Below are positions 25,414 through 33,958 of a DNA stretch of 64,000 nt, in pieces. The DNA lies in the NCBI RefSeq assembly GCF_042747725.1, contig NZ_JBHZGO010000098.1:1-64000 (forward strand). Direction: 5' to 3'. The notes under the pieces are model-generated. The model saw only the letters and a list, made by a program, of their open reading frames with translations, searched no databases and had not been told where the DNA came from. A program made the translations under genes and the position numbers. Every line of letters begins with the position of its first letter. Position 1 is the stretch's first letter. This DNA comes from FACHB-T130 sp042747725. Lineage in GTDB: Bacteria; Cyanobacteriota; Cyanobacteriia; Cyanobacteriales; FACHB-T130.

Positions 25414-25660
25414 ACTTTTGCTGCATTTCTTGGATGAAATCTCCGATAGGACGAGTTTGACCGCGCTCTAGTTCCTCGAAGCCTTGCTGAATGCCTGCAA
25501 TCGTTTCTAACTGATCGATCAGTTGGCGCACTTTGGTGAGATCGATTTTGCCAGGATCGAGAAAGGTGATCAGAACTTGGGTGCGATCGCTCACATTCTG
25601 CGGCAGTTCGGTGAGTTCAATTTGTCCGTTCTGATAAATGCCTTGGACAGTTTTTAGCAT
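25397..25660 (-). CDS. Putative antitoxin of a ParE/RelE-type pair
   Basis: An 87-aa protein: MLKTVQGIYQNGQIELTELP, then a strand RTQVLITFLD, then a helical C-terminus (RQLIDQLETIAGIQQGFEELERGQTRPIGDFIQEMQQKY). The GIYQNGQIEL start is common in small cyanobacterial antitoxin-like proteins. The GQTRPIGDFIQEMQQKY tail is the kind that contacts a ParE/RelE toxin. I chose the internal ATG at 25660 rather than 25690. Its end overlaps the toxin start by 17 bases, the usual antitoxin-first order. The toxin is broken, so this is an orphan. Confidence 0.65.
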   Translation of the reverse strand: MLKTVQGIYQNGQIELTELPQNVSDRTQVLITFLDPGKIDLTKVRQLIDQLETIAGIQQGFEELERGQTRPIGDFIQEMQQKYDISG

Positions 25661-25870
25661 AGGTAGTAATAGGGTTAATAGCTCTCTCAATTCTACTAAT
25701 TCTCTCCTGTGATATCTGTTGCAATTGTCCGATCAATCACCTCTTTCCCTCTGCCCTCGCCGACAACCTAAAGTAGTGCGCTCATGCTTTGCTTTTCTCG
25801 CTTGCGCTATGGCAAGTCTGTAGGTAGGGTAAATTGCTACGAAACTCATCCGGCAAAGAAGATATGGTTT

Positions 25871-26875
25871 CTAGAAAGGTGGATCATCCCCCTCAAATGA
25901 GAAGCTGTTTGGCTTATTATCCTTTAGCAATTGCACACTCGTGATTGCTCCCAAATCTAACAGCTCCTCCCTATCCATGAATATGATATGACGACGGGCG
26001 GCAGCATCCAGATGTTCGCTCAGTAAAGCTCTAGCTTGCTTAGTAATGAAGTTAGCAGAAATGATAAAAACATGATCCAGTAGATTCTTTCGATTCGTCT
26101 CTGGATCGAATATTGGATGATCTAAAGCCATACGTACTTGAGCTAAGATACCGCTAATGTTGCTGTTAATATCTCGCCCTGCTGCATCGATTTTATCTTT
26201 TTTGACTTGGGCGCTGAAGTAGATGAAGTGTCCTGTTGGAAGTTGGTACTTCATCCACAAATCTTTGCCATACTCAAGAGCTTTATCACGATGACCAGTC
26301 GCCGTTACGCGCAGGAAGCCTAATTGACGAAAGAGTGGAACAAGAAGTTCTTCAATAAACTCGTCTTCAGAAGCTGTATCTAAGAAAGTTGCAATTTCGT
26401 TCCGTCGGCTGAGTTCTATAGGAGAAAGTGGACGTGCTTGGATTTTGGAAGTGGCTGAAGTAATACTCGTTTGAACATTTCTGACGTGACAACGTCCAGC
26501 AGCATCAAAGTATGCGTGAATACCGTCTCTACCAAGAACATGATTCAAGTCTACAAGTGCAGCATCACGGTCAAGTTTCTCCCTCTGATAGTCAACAGCA
26601 TCCATAAGCTCTTGAATGACTCTAATAATTGAATCAGATGGTAGCTGTTGAACTGTTACTAAACCTTGATTCAGTTCTTTGAGTATGGTCTCTACCCAGT
26701 ACTTTCTGGTATCGCCATCATGTATGTATGGTTGGTCACAGGAATGAAAGAACTGCGTAAGCTGTGAACTTGATCGATATGGGAAGTTATTCCATCTAAA
26801 TCCTCCACTTCCTCCGCTACCGCCACAAATCAGTTCTGCTAAATCACTAATGGTTCTGAAAGATATTCGCATCAA
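25871..26875 (-). CDS. Candidate defence protein with PD-(D/E)XK (Mrr-like) nuclease domain
   Basis: A 334-aa protein of no family I can name firmly. The N-terminal ~100 residues (ISDLAELICGGS, then YRSSSQLTQFFHSC and DGDTRKYWVETILKELN) resemble small N-terminal domains of abortive-infection effectors such as AbiJ, but this is tentative. The C-terminal half has the order expected of a PD-(D/E)XK nuclease: E175/E176 in EFIEELLVPLF, a GHRDKALEYGKD loop with D205, and Q223-V-K225 in FSAQVKKDKID. The last part (DHVFIISANFITKQARALLSEHL...HIIFMDREELLDL) looks like the domain end seen in restriction-like proteins. It sits alone in an accessory region beside toxin and Uma2 remnants. Confidence 0.55.
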   Translation of the reverse strand: MMRISFRTISDLAELICGGSGGSGGFRWNNFPYRSSSQLTQFFHSCDQPYIHDGDTRKYWVETILKELNQGLVTVQQLPSDSIIRVIQELMDAVDYQREKLDRDAALVDLNHVLGRDGIHAYFDAAGRCHVRNVQTSITSATSKIQARPLSPIELSRRNEIATFLDTASEDEFIEELLVPLFRQLGFLRVTATGHRDKALEYGKDLWMKYQLPTGHFIYFSAQVKKDKIDAAGRDINSNISGILAQVRMALDHPIFDPETNRKNLLDHVFIISANFITKQARALLSEHLDAAARRHIIFMDREELLDLGAITSVQLLKDNKPNSFSFEGDDPPF

Positions 26876-26936
26876 GTTTTCTGTACAATTAACAATGGCA
26901 AATATTGGAGGAATTGTTCTGTCTTGCTCAACCCAA

Positions 26937-27119
26937 CTGTCTCTCGACGGATACCTGAATGTCTGGAAATGTCAACGGCGCGTTAGCGATACTTAACAAA
27001 GTTATTGCTCCTTCACGAATGACCTGATGCTACAACATATCGACCATTTTGAGACTCTCGAAACACATTTGCTAACTTTGTAAATAAAATTAAAGCTCTA
27101 ATACTCTTGAATTTCAGCA
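26937..27119 (-). pseudogene. Remnant of a Uma2 gene (C-terminal end)
   Basis: These ~180 bases align base for base, with scattered changes and small indels, with the 3' end of the intact Uma2 gene at 27762-28316. Shared blocks include GACCATTTTGAG.CTCTCGAAACACA and ATACTCTTGAATTTCAGCA. The rest of the gene is missing: similarity ends abruptly at 27119. It reads on the minus strand, upstream of the defence-like gene. Confidence 0.75.
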
Positions 27120-27164
27120 CAATTGTACTTATCGGATTAGTGAGTCATTAGTTGTAGTATCTTG

Positions 27165-27395
27165 TTATGCTGCAACATCACCAGATACTGGCTCAAAATG
27201 CAGCACCATAATCTGATCTGGACGCAGACCAAGAGACTCATAAGTGCGTCCTGTGCGATCGCTAAATTCAACTTCAAAAGCCCTACCATCGGCAAGGATT
27301 TCAACAACTGTACCCACTTGCCCACGCCACAGATTAAACTCAGGCAAATTGGCTGTAAGAGCAACTATATCTAACAACTTGATTGTATCTGTCAT
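27165..27395 (-). CDS. DUF4926 domain protein
   Basis: A 76-aa protein with the DUF4926 pattern: IKLLDIVALTANLPEFNLWRGQVGTVVEI, then FEVEFSDRTGRTYESLGLRPDQIMVL. The ATG at 27395 has a GGAGG ribosome site five to six bases upstream, better than the TTG four codons earlier. It lies 15 bases after the DUF6883 gene on the same strand. Such small beta-rich proteins are often found in pairs with DUF6883 proteins; the function is unknown. Confidence 0.82.
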   Translation of the reverse strand: MTDTIKLLDIVALTANLPEFNLWRGQVGTVVEILADGRAFEVEFSDRTGRTYESLGLRPDQIMVLHFEPVSGDVAA

Positions 27396-27410
27396 ATAAA
27401 CCTCCAACTC

Positions 27411-27743
27411 TTACAACGGGTAGCAGGTTGTCAATCTTGGAATATCTGAGCCATGTTCGATTATCCAACCGCTACGAACTGTAGCGCTTCTCTCCCCCCA
27501 TTCAAGCACAAAGCCAAGGGTATAACGTTGCCCGTAGTCGTCCCTTCGCCCTAGCTGTACCTCATGTGTTTTGATAACTTCCAGTAAAATCCTACGTAAC
27601 TCCTCTGCATCACTAGGAGTTATGCCAAGCATGGATTCAAACAAACGTGCCTTATGTTTGCCTTGATCGTGTGTGGAATTGAGACAGTAATCACGTAACT
27701 TACGGACATCAACCACAGCACGCTCTGCATTCGGAATTATCAT
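27411..27743 (-). CDS. DUF6883 domain protein
   Basis: A 110-aa protein: MIIPNAERAVVDVRKLRDYCLN, then GKHKARLFESMLGITPSDAEELRRILLE, DYGQRYTLGFVLEW and VRSGWIIEHGSDIPRLTTCYPL. The KARLF, YGQRY and RSGWI...PRLTTCY blocks are the DUF6883 signature. It is upstream of and adjacent to the DUF4926 gene, and 18 bases after a Uma2 gene on the same strand, so three genes may share a transcript. A toxin-like or nucleic-acid-related role has not been shown; I infer only that the pair works together. Confidence 0.8.
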   Translation of the reverse strand: MIIPNAERAVVDVRKLRDYCLNSTHDQGKHKARLFESMLGITPSDAEELRRILLEVIKTHEVQLGRRDDYGQRYTLGFVLEWGERSATVRSGWIIEHGSDIPRLTTCYPL

Positions 27744-27761
27744 ACAACTGACACAAACGAC

Positions 27762-28316
27762 TCAAGCAAAAAGTCTCTCAACAGATACCTGAACATCGGG
27801 AAATGCCAATGGCGCGATCGCACCTTCACGAAGAACTTGTTGTGTAAGATAGCGACCATTTTGAGGCTCTCGAAACACAATTACTCGCTTAGCAGATACA
27901 TCCAAAATCCAATACTCTTGAATTTCAGCAGATGCGTAGATAGAAGTTTTGAGGTCTAAGTCTTTTTTCAGGCTGGTCTTAGCAACCTCTATGACCCAAA
28001 AGATATCATCAGGTTCGGGATGGCGATCGCTGTATGCAGACTCTGGCAGTCGAACAATCGCAATATCCGGTTCGGGTTCGGAGTCAGGTAGTGTAATTGG
28101 GCCATTGAAACGAACATCGGCTTTCCCCTGTAGCAACTCCTCCAAGTATTTCGCGCCTCGCTTTGCCGTATTGTAATGAATCGGTGTCTCTGGACTCATT
28201 TCAACAATTTCACCTGCTAGCAACTCCACACGGCGATCGCGCAAAATTCCCGCTGCGATCATGCGGTGATAGTCATCCACAGACCATTTAGCTAGCGTCT
28301 TCATTGCTCCAATCAC
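27762..28316 (-). CDS. Uma2 family putative endonuclease
   Basis: A protein of 184 aa. KWSVDDYHRMIAAGILRDRRVELLAGEIVEMSPETPIHYNT is the usual front. The acidic strands are EPDIAIVRLPE (about residue 81) and IFWVIEVAKTSLKKDLDLKTSIYA (about 104-127), with E109 and the downstream lysines. IQEYWILDVSAKRVIVFREP follows. It is complete, and its 3' part is duplicated as the decayed copy at 26937-27119. An ATG four codons in (MKTLAKW) is an alternative start. Confidence 0.88.
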   Translation of the reverse strand: MIGAMKTLAKWSVDDYHRMIAAGILRDRRVELLAGEIVEMSPETPIHYNTAKRGAKYLEELLQGKADVRFNGPITLPDSEPEPDIAIVRLPESAYSDRHPEPDDIFWVIEVAKTSLKKDLDLKTSIYASAEIQEYWILDVSAKRVIVFREPQNGRYLTQQVLREGAIAPLAFPDVQVSVERLFA

Positions 28317-28467
28317 TCATTCTTCTTGCTTTGATTGACTCAATTCTAGAGTTTTTAGCATGAGAAGCGAACGACTTCGTCGCGCTTTGCTAACGCACCA
28401 TCCCCCTCAAACTTCATTCTCCCAAAGCTGAAGCAGTACGAGAAGCGATCGCTCTATTCCATTCAAT

Positions 28468-29328
28468 TCAGCTTTGACCGTTCAAAAACGTCTCAGGGTC
28501 AATTCCTGATGCTCGGAGTCGCTCAATCAGCGACTGTAACTGAGCTTCCGCTTGTTCAGCTCGCTGTCTCTGTTGTTCAGTTCGCTGGCGTTCCTGTTCC
28601 GCCTCAGTGAGAATCCAGTTTCCCTGAGCGTCATACCAACGCAACCACAAACGCTCAATTCCCTGATATTCACCTTGCCACAAACCCAAGCCCAACTCTA
28701 ACTCAGGTATCCACACTCGTGGCTCCTGTAACTCTAACTCTTGATAATGCGCTCCCACTATCTTAAAAGCTCGTAGCCGATTGGTATAACGACTAAAAAC
28801 TATATAGTAAGGAATGCGTAAAATCTGCTCGTAAACCTCCCATTTTCGTGGGGGTTTCTCATTACTCTGAGGCTCAATTGCTTGCCCATTGTCTACAACT
28901 TCCTCAGACGCAAGTGGCAGTTCCTGATGAATTTCCCCTAAGTCTTCTTTTTCTGTCCCCGGCGAGAGCAATTCCACAACCACAAAAGGATTCACGCCCT
29001 CTTGCCAAACCACATAAGAAAGGCGCATATCGACATCATCATAAAGTCGAGGCACGCCCACAACACCAAACCAATCCGGTCGCTTGTACCATTGAGCGTG
29101 ACGCACATCATAGTAAAGGTTCATGTCGCTGGCACTGAAGACCCGCGAAGCCGGATAGTGGGTTGGGCAGAACGTGAGACTCAAGAATTGCGCTTGCAAG
29201 TCATGAAATTCATCGGGCAAGCCAGGTTCCTCCGAGTCTTCGCTAGGCAGATCGTACATGGTGGGCAGCGTTTCTCTGGGCGATCGCGGCGGGTCAGTTT
29301 GAGGAACGGGGTATTTGACCGGAAACAT
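28468..29328 (-). CDS. Uma2 family protein with coiled-coil tail
   Basis: A protein of 286 aa. It belongs to the longer Uma2 class with VYYD/NLYYDVRHAQWYKRPDWFGVVGVPR near residue 70, FVVVELLSPGTEKEDLG (about 115-131) and a Gln/Arg/Glu-rich coiled coil from about residue 240 ending IERLRASGIDPETFLNGQS. That last segment matches the tail of the Uma2 at 47075 (LAERLRSLGIDPE). The protein keeps the E-L-L-S-P strand, but whether it retains all catalytic residues cannot be settled by eye. It lies 33 bases after the DUF4336 gene on the same strand. Confidence 0.83.
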   Translation of the reverse strand: MFPVKYPVPQTDPPRSPRETLPTMYDLPSEDSEEPGLPDEFHDLQAQFLSLTFCPTHYPASRVFSASDMNLYYDVRHAQWYKRPDWFGVVGVPRLYDDVDMRLSYVVWQEGVNPFVVVELLSPGTEKEDLGEIHQELPLASEEVVDNGQAIEPQSNEKPPRKWEVYEQILRIPYYIVFSRYTNRLRAFKIVGAHYQELELQEPRVWIPELELGLGLWQGEYQGIERLWLRWYDAQGNWILTEAEQERQRTEQQRQRAEQAEAQLQSLIERLRASGIDPETFLNGQS

Positions 29329-29361
29329 AAAGTATTAGAAAACTGGCTTTATATTAACGCT

Positions 29362-30642
29362 TCACACCTTTTCCTTCTGTGGTGATGTGATGCCGCGCTT
29401 GGTCAGATTTTCTTCGAGTTCCCTGATGAATTCAAAGTCCTCCTCAGGCAGAGGCTGACTTCCACCCCCTAAGAAACCCTCACCGATAGAAGACTTCTTC
29501 TTCAGGAAGGTGAACGCCCGCCGGAACTGATGCGGACTTGCCTCAATCGGCGCATCAAAGTGGCAGGGAATAATTCGCTGGAAATTCCAGCTTGCCACCT
29601 CGTCCGCCCAATCAAGGACTGCCTGAGGCGCTTGGGTGAAAATGAACGATTGCAGCATCGGTGCCACGAACGGGCGACCGCCCCCTCGCAGCGCCTCGAA
29701 TGACTGCTGCCAGTGAGCCTTCCATTTGAACGGAAACCAACCGAAATACGCCTTCCTTGACCGCTCCGGCGCTTTCAGGGCATCGCGCAATGCCTGCCAC
29801 TGTCCGCTCATTTCCAAGGCGCTGGGACGGAGGTACAAAGCAAACAGCGAAATGCGCTGCCATCCCTGGCGACGATTCGCCTCACTATCTTCAACCCTCT
29901 CCAAGGCGCTGTCTCTGGCGTGGAACAGCAAGGGATACGGGTCAACTTGGACAATCTCTGGCGGAGACTCTGGCACTGAAAGTACCGAGTCTGTCAGCAG
30001 CAGAGTGCGCGATCGCTTGTGCAATAAAGCAACTTCTTCAAACGACCCTCGCCCCAAGTTGATGCTCAGCACCGCATAATTAAAGTCATTAGCAAAGGGC
30101 GCATCATTGCTATTCTCCGGAAGTATCTGGGTCCGTTTGCTAGGAAAGCCGAGCCAACTCAGCGGCAGATTTACCGGGAAACTCCACTGGTTCGCAGTCA
30201 CGAAGACCTGTGCTACAGGAAAGCGTCTGGCGAACGGACCCGCGAAAACCTTATGTTCTAAGCCAGAAGCGGTTGGCAGGATGATGTACTTAACATCGCC
30301 GTATTTCACCTCCAACTCCTGAACCAGCCTGATACACTCTCTGGTCGGCGCGACAGGAGCATAGACGAGAAGACCCCCTTCAGAGAGCTTAACGACGGTC
30401 ATGCGAATCGGTACGACAGTGTAAAGGATGCCCTGCATCTGGTCAAAAGTCCAGATCGTGTCCTTCACGACTTCTTTGCGGAGTGTCCGCCGCCGACTGT
30501 ATGGGTAGAGTGGCACAGCCAGCCAGAAAGGCCATGACCAGTCCCCAGGTCTGATACTCAAACTATCCTGTTGCCCCTGCCCAAACGATGCCCTCAATAG
30601 GTGCGTCTGGTGCGCTTTCTTTCGTGGTTCTATCCACTCCAC
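29362..30642 (-). CDS. DUF4336 domain-containing protein
   Basis: A 426-aa protein of the DUF4336 family, which is related to metallo-beta-lactamase-fold proteins but without its full metal motif. Seen are KDTIWTFDQMQGILYTVVPIRMTVVKLSEGGLLVYAPVAPTRECIRLV (family front), ILPTASGLEHKVFAGPFARRFP and a C-terminal IIPCHFDAPI. It is widespread in cyanobacteria and plants, with no established function. Length is typical of the longer cyanobacterial members. The ATG at 30642 is the only upstream option with family sequence. Confidence 0.83.
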   Translation of the reverse strand: MEWIEPRKKAHQTHLLRASFGQGQQDSLSIRPGDWSWPFWLAVPLYPYSRRRTLRKEVVKDTIWTFDQMQGILYTVVPIRMTVVKLSEGGLLVYAPVAPTRECIRLVQELEVKYGDVKYIILPTASGLEHKVFAGPFARRFPVAQVFVTANQWSFPVNLPLSWLGFPSKRTQILPENSNDAPFANDFNYAVLSINLGRGSFEEVALLHKRSRTLLLTDSVLSVPESPPEIVQVDPYPLLFHARDSALERVEDSEANRRQGWQRISLFALYLRPSALEMSGQWQALRDALKAPERSRKAYFGWFPFKWKAHWQQSFEALRGGGRPFVAPMLQSFIFTQAPQAVLDWADEVASWNFQRIIPCHFDAPIEASPHQFRRAFTFLKKKSSIGEGFLGGGSQPLPEEDFEFIRELEENLTKRGITSPQKEKV

Positions 30643-30946
30643 GACCCCTTCCCCTTATTCATGAATGCTGACGCCTGTGTTTGTCGAATTTATAACTGTT
30701 GGAGGAAAGCAAATTTTTGACTCTATAACCGAATTGTTATCTAAGCTCTAGACTCTCATGACAATTAGACTTTAAGCAAACACTAGTTTTCTACCTTATG
30801 GGATCAATACTCCCCCGATAAAGCAGACCTAACCCCCTCACAAGGGTAGGTTTTTTAGATTTGGGTAAAGGAGTGGGAGAAAGCCGATTTTTCCGTAGAT
30901 GATTCATCCCCTTGTCCCCTTGTTTTTGAAAAAGGTTCACAGCAAA
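30643..30946. other. Intergenic spacer
   Basis: 304 bases between two minus-strand genes. An imperfect hairpin (ACCTAACCC / AGGGTAGGT) followed by six T lies at about 30827-30856. It would stop plus-strand transcription, although no plus-strand gene precedes it. Nothing else was recognised. Confidence 0.45.
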
Positions 30947-31753
30947 TTACCCTGACTTTGCCACGGTGAGGACAACTACGCGGCTGTCTACATTTAGAAC
31001 TTGGACTCCTGGGAATAAAGTAGTCATCGGCACCTTCCAATGGGAGTGACCGCAAATGACTAACAACTCGTTCGCTGTGGCAAGTTCAGCGCGAATTGAC
31101 TGATTTCCGATGAGTTTGGCGTCTGGCTCATTGGGGCCTTCGTGCAAAATTAGGATATCTGGTAACTCCTTGAGCAGTTGGCGAATGGCTTGATGAAAAT
31201 CCTTTTCTGAACGACGCCAAAGTTTAGTAGGCTTGCCGATAATACCTGAGATGCCAGCGATGCGAAATCCATCAACCAAAGCGATTTCACCATCTAAGTA
31301 GCGGATACCTCGCCCATTTTTAAATGTTTGAATTTCTTGTGGCGTGTTTCCCAAAATGTCATGGTTTCCTGCAACTCCAGCAACCCAACGAAAACGGCGA
31401 CTGAAAGATTGCCAGACTTCGCGGACATCTCCTTCACCGCCACGCTTATCGCTTCGTGCGTAAAGATCGCCTGCCAAAATAATGCCTGTTGTCTGTGGCG
31501 ATGGAATCTGTCCCTGGTCAGCTAAAGTTTCTAATTCTTCGGCGACACGATGACCGAGAAGGCGTCCATCTGTGGGATTGATACCCTGTAAATCGCTAGC
31601 GACGATGATAGCGTCTAAGCCAGGTGGAAGTGAGTCAACTTGTGCCGATAAAATCGGTAAAACTTGCTCAACCACACCGATATGACCTGACGCAGCGGCG
31701 GTAATAAAGGGGATTTGATGAATGGGGTGGTCGGAAATAGAAGCAATCCGCAT
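30947..31753 (-). CDS. Calcineurin-like metallophosphoesterase
   Basis: A protein of 268 aa using the ATG at 31753 (MRIASISDHPIHQIPF); 28 residues upstream lack family character. Metal-binding blocks of the superfamily are seen in order: GIILAGDLYA, VAGVAGNHD, ILILHEGPN and ICGHSHW. The substrate is unknown; relatives act on phosphodiesters or phosphoproteins. The first DxH motif is not clear in this sequence, so activity should be treated with some reserve. Confidence 0.8.
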   Translation of the reverse strand: MRIASISDHPIHQIPFITAAASGHIGVVEQVLPILSAQVDSLPPGLDAIIVASDLQGINPTDGRLLGHRVAEELETLADQGQIPSPQTTGIILAGDLYARSDKRGGEGDVREVWQSFSRRFRWVAGVAGNHDILGNTPQEIQTFKNGRGIRYLDGEIALVDGFRIAGISGIIGKPTKLWRRSEKDFHQAIRQLLKELPDILILHEGPNEPDAKLIGNQSIRAELATANELLVICGHSHWKVPMTTLFPGVQVLNVDSRVVVLTVAKSG

Positions 31754-31839
31754 AGGGCTTAATGGTAGCGTTTGCCTTGAAAAGACGTTGCCATCTTGAC
31801 GCCAGTTCAACCGCGAAATTGCTGCTATTCCTGGCACTG

Positions 31840-32180
31840 AGTGATTGGAAGAAAGATTTGGTTTTGATATAAACCTACATTATTTAAACATTTTATAAAA
31901 GCAGGGCGTCTACTGGATTGCTCATGATTTTGGTTTAAAAGTGTCCGAAAAGCTAACTTTCGGTTTTGATAGAGTACTAAATCTTGGAGCTTTAAAAGTA
32001 ACTTTACTGCCTCATCATAAGCTTGCGCCTGTGACTTTTCTAGCAGGCGATTGACATTTTTCCAAGCATCGGCTTCCCGTGTCCTTTCCTGTTTCTCTTC
32101 TTTTTATGCCGCTTCAAACAAATGCTTGATAGTCCGTTATGGCTGGTTTTCAGGTTGAGGTCTAGCGATTAGTTCAGATA
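31840..32180 (-). pseudogene. Decayed C-terminal fragment of a larger protein, possibly SWIM zinc-finger type
   Basis: On the minus strand one frame reads READAWKNVNRLLEKSQAQA, then YDEAVKLLLKLQDLVLYQNR, then SRRPAFIKCLNNVGLYQN. It is a continuous helical protein sequence, but with stop codons just upstream (near 32107 and 32138) and no start. The order, with the SRRPAF.K.L end, resembles the C-terminal part of cyanobacterial SWIM zinc-finger proteins as I remember them; that match is from memory and uncertain. It is not translated as a whole. Confidence 0.45.
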
Positions 32181-32355
32181 ATTTATTATTAAATTCAAAG
32201 GAAAGATTCTCTTCTCCCTAAGCAAGCCGCAGCTATACCCGCTCGATCTTCAGGTAGAGATTTGTCAATTGTTTGAAATTCGTAAAGCTGGTATTCGCTC
32301 ATTGGTACTTAATAGGCTTACAGTTATTAAGGCACTTTGTTGGTCTCTACATCTT

Positions 32356-32775
32356 CTAATCGTGTAAGTACAGAGCAGAAGATTCAAATGCTGCTTCAGG
32401 TGTTCCGTAAAAGCTACCATGTTTAAACATGGAAAGTTCGTACTTCTCGTTACTGTAGGTATAAAACGAAAAACTCCAGGCTTCCTCATCTCCAAAGTAA
32501 CGGAGCCTACACAAATGTGTTGGGATATTTTGTATTCGTTCGAGATATTCTTCCCTGGATATCGGAAAATTTGCTAGAGGAAAGTCTGGCTCTATCTGAG
32601 GATTTTGATAAGCATCTATATAACAGAACTGGCTGCGAAAGCGGATATCAAGGCGAGTATATTTGCCCGCATAGCGAGCTTCAGCATATTTGAGAATCCG
32701 CTGCTTGATGCGTTCTTGAACAGCTTTTGGAATCTTAACTCCGCCAGAGTCAGGATCTTTCACCCAAGGAGACAT
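32356..32775 (-). CDS. Conserved hypothetical protein
   Basis: A 139-aa soluble protein that I cannot assign. The start MSPWVKDPDSGGVKIPKAVQERIKQRIL is followed by a charged helix and a beta-rich middle (YTRLDIRFRSQFCYIDAY, RLRYFGDEEAWSFSFYTYSNEKYELSMF), ending YGTPEAAFESSALYLHD. The even composition and typical codon use support a real gene. It looks like a family found in other cyanobacteria, often in accessory regions. No membrane segment or signal peptide was seen. It stands alone between repeat-rich spacers. Confidence 0.65.
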   Translation of the reverse strand: MSPWVKDPDSGGVKIPKAVQERIKQRILKYAEARYAGKYTRLDIRFRSQFCYIDAYQNPQIEPDFPLANFPISREEYLERIQNIPTHLCRLRYFGDEEAWSFSFYTYSNEKYELSMFKHGSFYGTPEAAFESSALYLHD

Positions 32776-33007
32776 TAGACCTATCCTTGATTTTGTTATT
32801 GATAGTCTAAGTGTAAAATAAATTAGCTCCAGAATGGAAGAGTCCGACAGCCACTAGATCCGCTACTTGCGCCTTCTCCGTTTTGTCTGTAGCATTTTAA
32901 GATTGCCTTCCAGAGGCGATCGCGCCTAATCCCCATACTGAGGAGGCACTCTTCAGTATGGGGAGCGATCGCTGATAACAATCAACTAAGTGAATCCTAT
33001 CAAAATT

Positions 33008-33226
33008 ATGACTAATTTCCTTGAGAAAACTTACCCAAGCATTGCCAATTTTGTTTATAGCTATGGTTGGATTGAAATTGGGCAAGATGAAAACAGTAGT
33101 TCTTTTATCAAAGCCTTTAATGAAGGTGGAGATGTTTGGATAGGCGCAGATAAATATGAAAGTTTAGATAAAGCTTTACAGGATTTAGAATCCGCTCTTT
33201 GTGAGTGGTTGAAAGAGGTCGAATGA
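33008..33226 (+). CDS. Small hypothetical protein
   Basis: A 72-aa acidic protein (MTNFLEKTYPSIANFVYSYGWIEIGQDENSSSFIKAFNEGG, ending LESALCEWLKEVE). The pattern of a GWIEIG strand followed by FIKAFNEGGDVWIG and a C-terminal helix is seen in small cyanobacterial proteins of unknown function. I took the ATG at 33008; another in-frame ATG is at 32990. There is no partner gene. Confidence 0.6.
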   Translation: MTNFLEKTYPSIANFVYSYGWIEIGQDENSSSFIKAFNEGGDVWIGADKYESLDKALQDLESALCEWLKEVE

Positions 33227-33958
33227 GATCGGCAATCTATGATGCCAGTTGCCGAGAGTGGTAAGCTATTCTTGCCTCCCCGAAGCTAAAATCAAACATA
33301 TAGCAATCCTAAATGATTTGCACTCTCCCTGTAGAGACGCGATTAATCGCGTCTCTACCTACACTAAGGCGAATACTCGCGCACAACTTAAATAGGATTG
33401 CTATAGCCCCCAGATGTCTTATTTCTCGGAAAACGTCCAGCCACGCGCAAAGCGATCGCTCTATAGCAATCTTATTTGATTTGTGAAATATTGTTTTTTA
33501 ACGAACCGCAGAGGACGCCAAGGACGCAGAGAAAAGAAATAGAGAGTTTTAGTGCTAAAAGTAGCGGATCGACCCTTGGCGGAACTCCTGGCGCGAGATG
33601 AACGGGTGAGTGCGAACCTGCGAGGAAGACTTTGCCCGTCACTGACAGCTTTTCTTGACGGAACAAGGCTACAGCTACCAAATTGAAATTCTTGACCTTT
33701 CCGCCTAAATTCGCAATGCGCGATCGCATTAGATGAAATCGCTCTAAGGATATCCGAGCTTTTGCTCAGGAAATCTCTACCCTTATTTTTTATATTATTA
33801 AAGAATATTCGGAAACTTTTTTAGAGTTTTGTCAATCTAAACAGGGCATGACTTTGGGAATTTATCAGCGGTTGGTCTTAAACGTGGTGAGTCCGACAAT
33901 GTTAAGATACCCAAAGTTTGTCATCGTTCTGTTTTCAGCCCCCAAATAGGGTTATTTT
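33227..33958. other. Long repeat-rich intergenic region
   Basis: 732 bases between two plus-strand genes. It holds a complete family A element (33299-33405), a single element end at 33462-33489 and a dispersed repeat GAACCGCAGAGGACGCCAAGG at about 33500. A minus-strand open stretch (33472-33729) has the look of repeat DNA, not a gene. The promoter of the 33959 gene should be in the AT-rich last 200 bases. Confidence 0.6.
33299..33405. mobile_element. MITE-like element, family A, copy 2
   Basis: 107 bp with perfect 11-bp terminal inverted repeats TATAGCAATCC / GGATTGCTATA. It encloses the hairpin GTAGAGACGCGAT / ATCGCGTCTCTAC (33331-33358). The ends match those of the 13280 copy; the middle differs. 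Confidence 0.75.

Noticed and set aside
30827..30856. Hairpin with six T in the spacer before the DUF4336 gene
   Set aside because: The T tract faces the plus strand, where no gene precedes it, and the stem has a bulge; not called as a terminator.
33472..33729. 85-codon minus-strand frame next to the element at 33299
   Set aside because: It is made of dispersed repeat DNA (GCAGAGGACGCC type) and has no family features.
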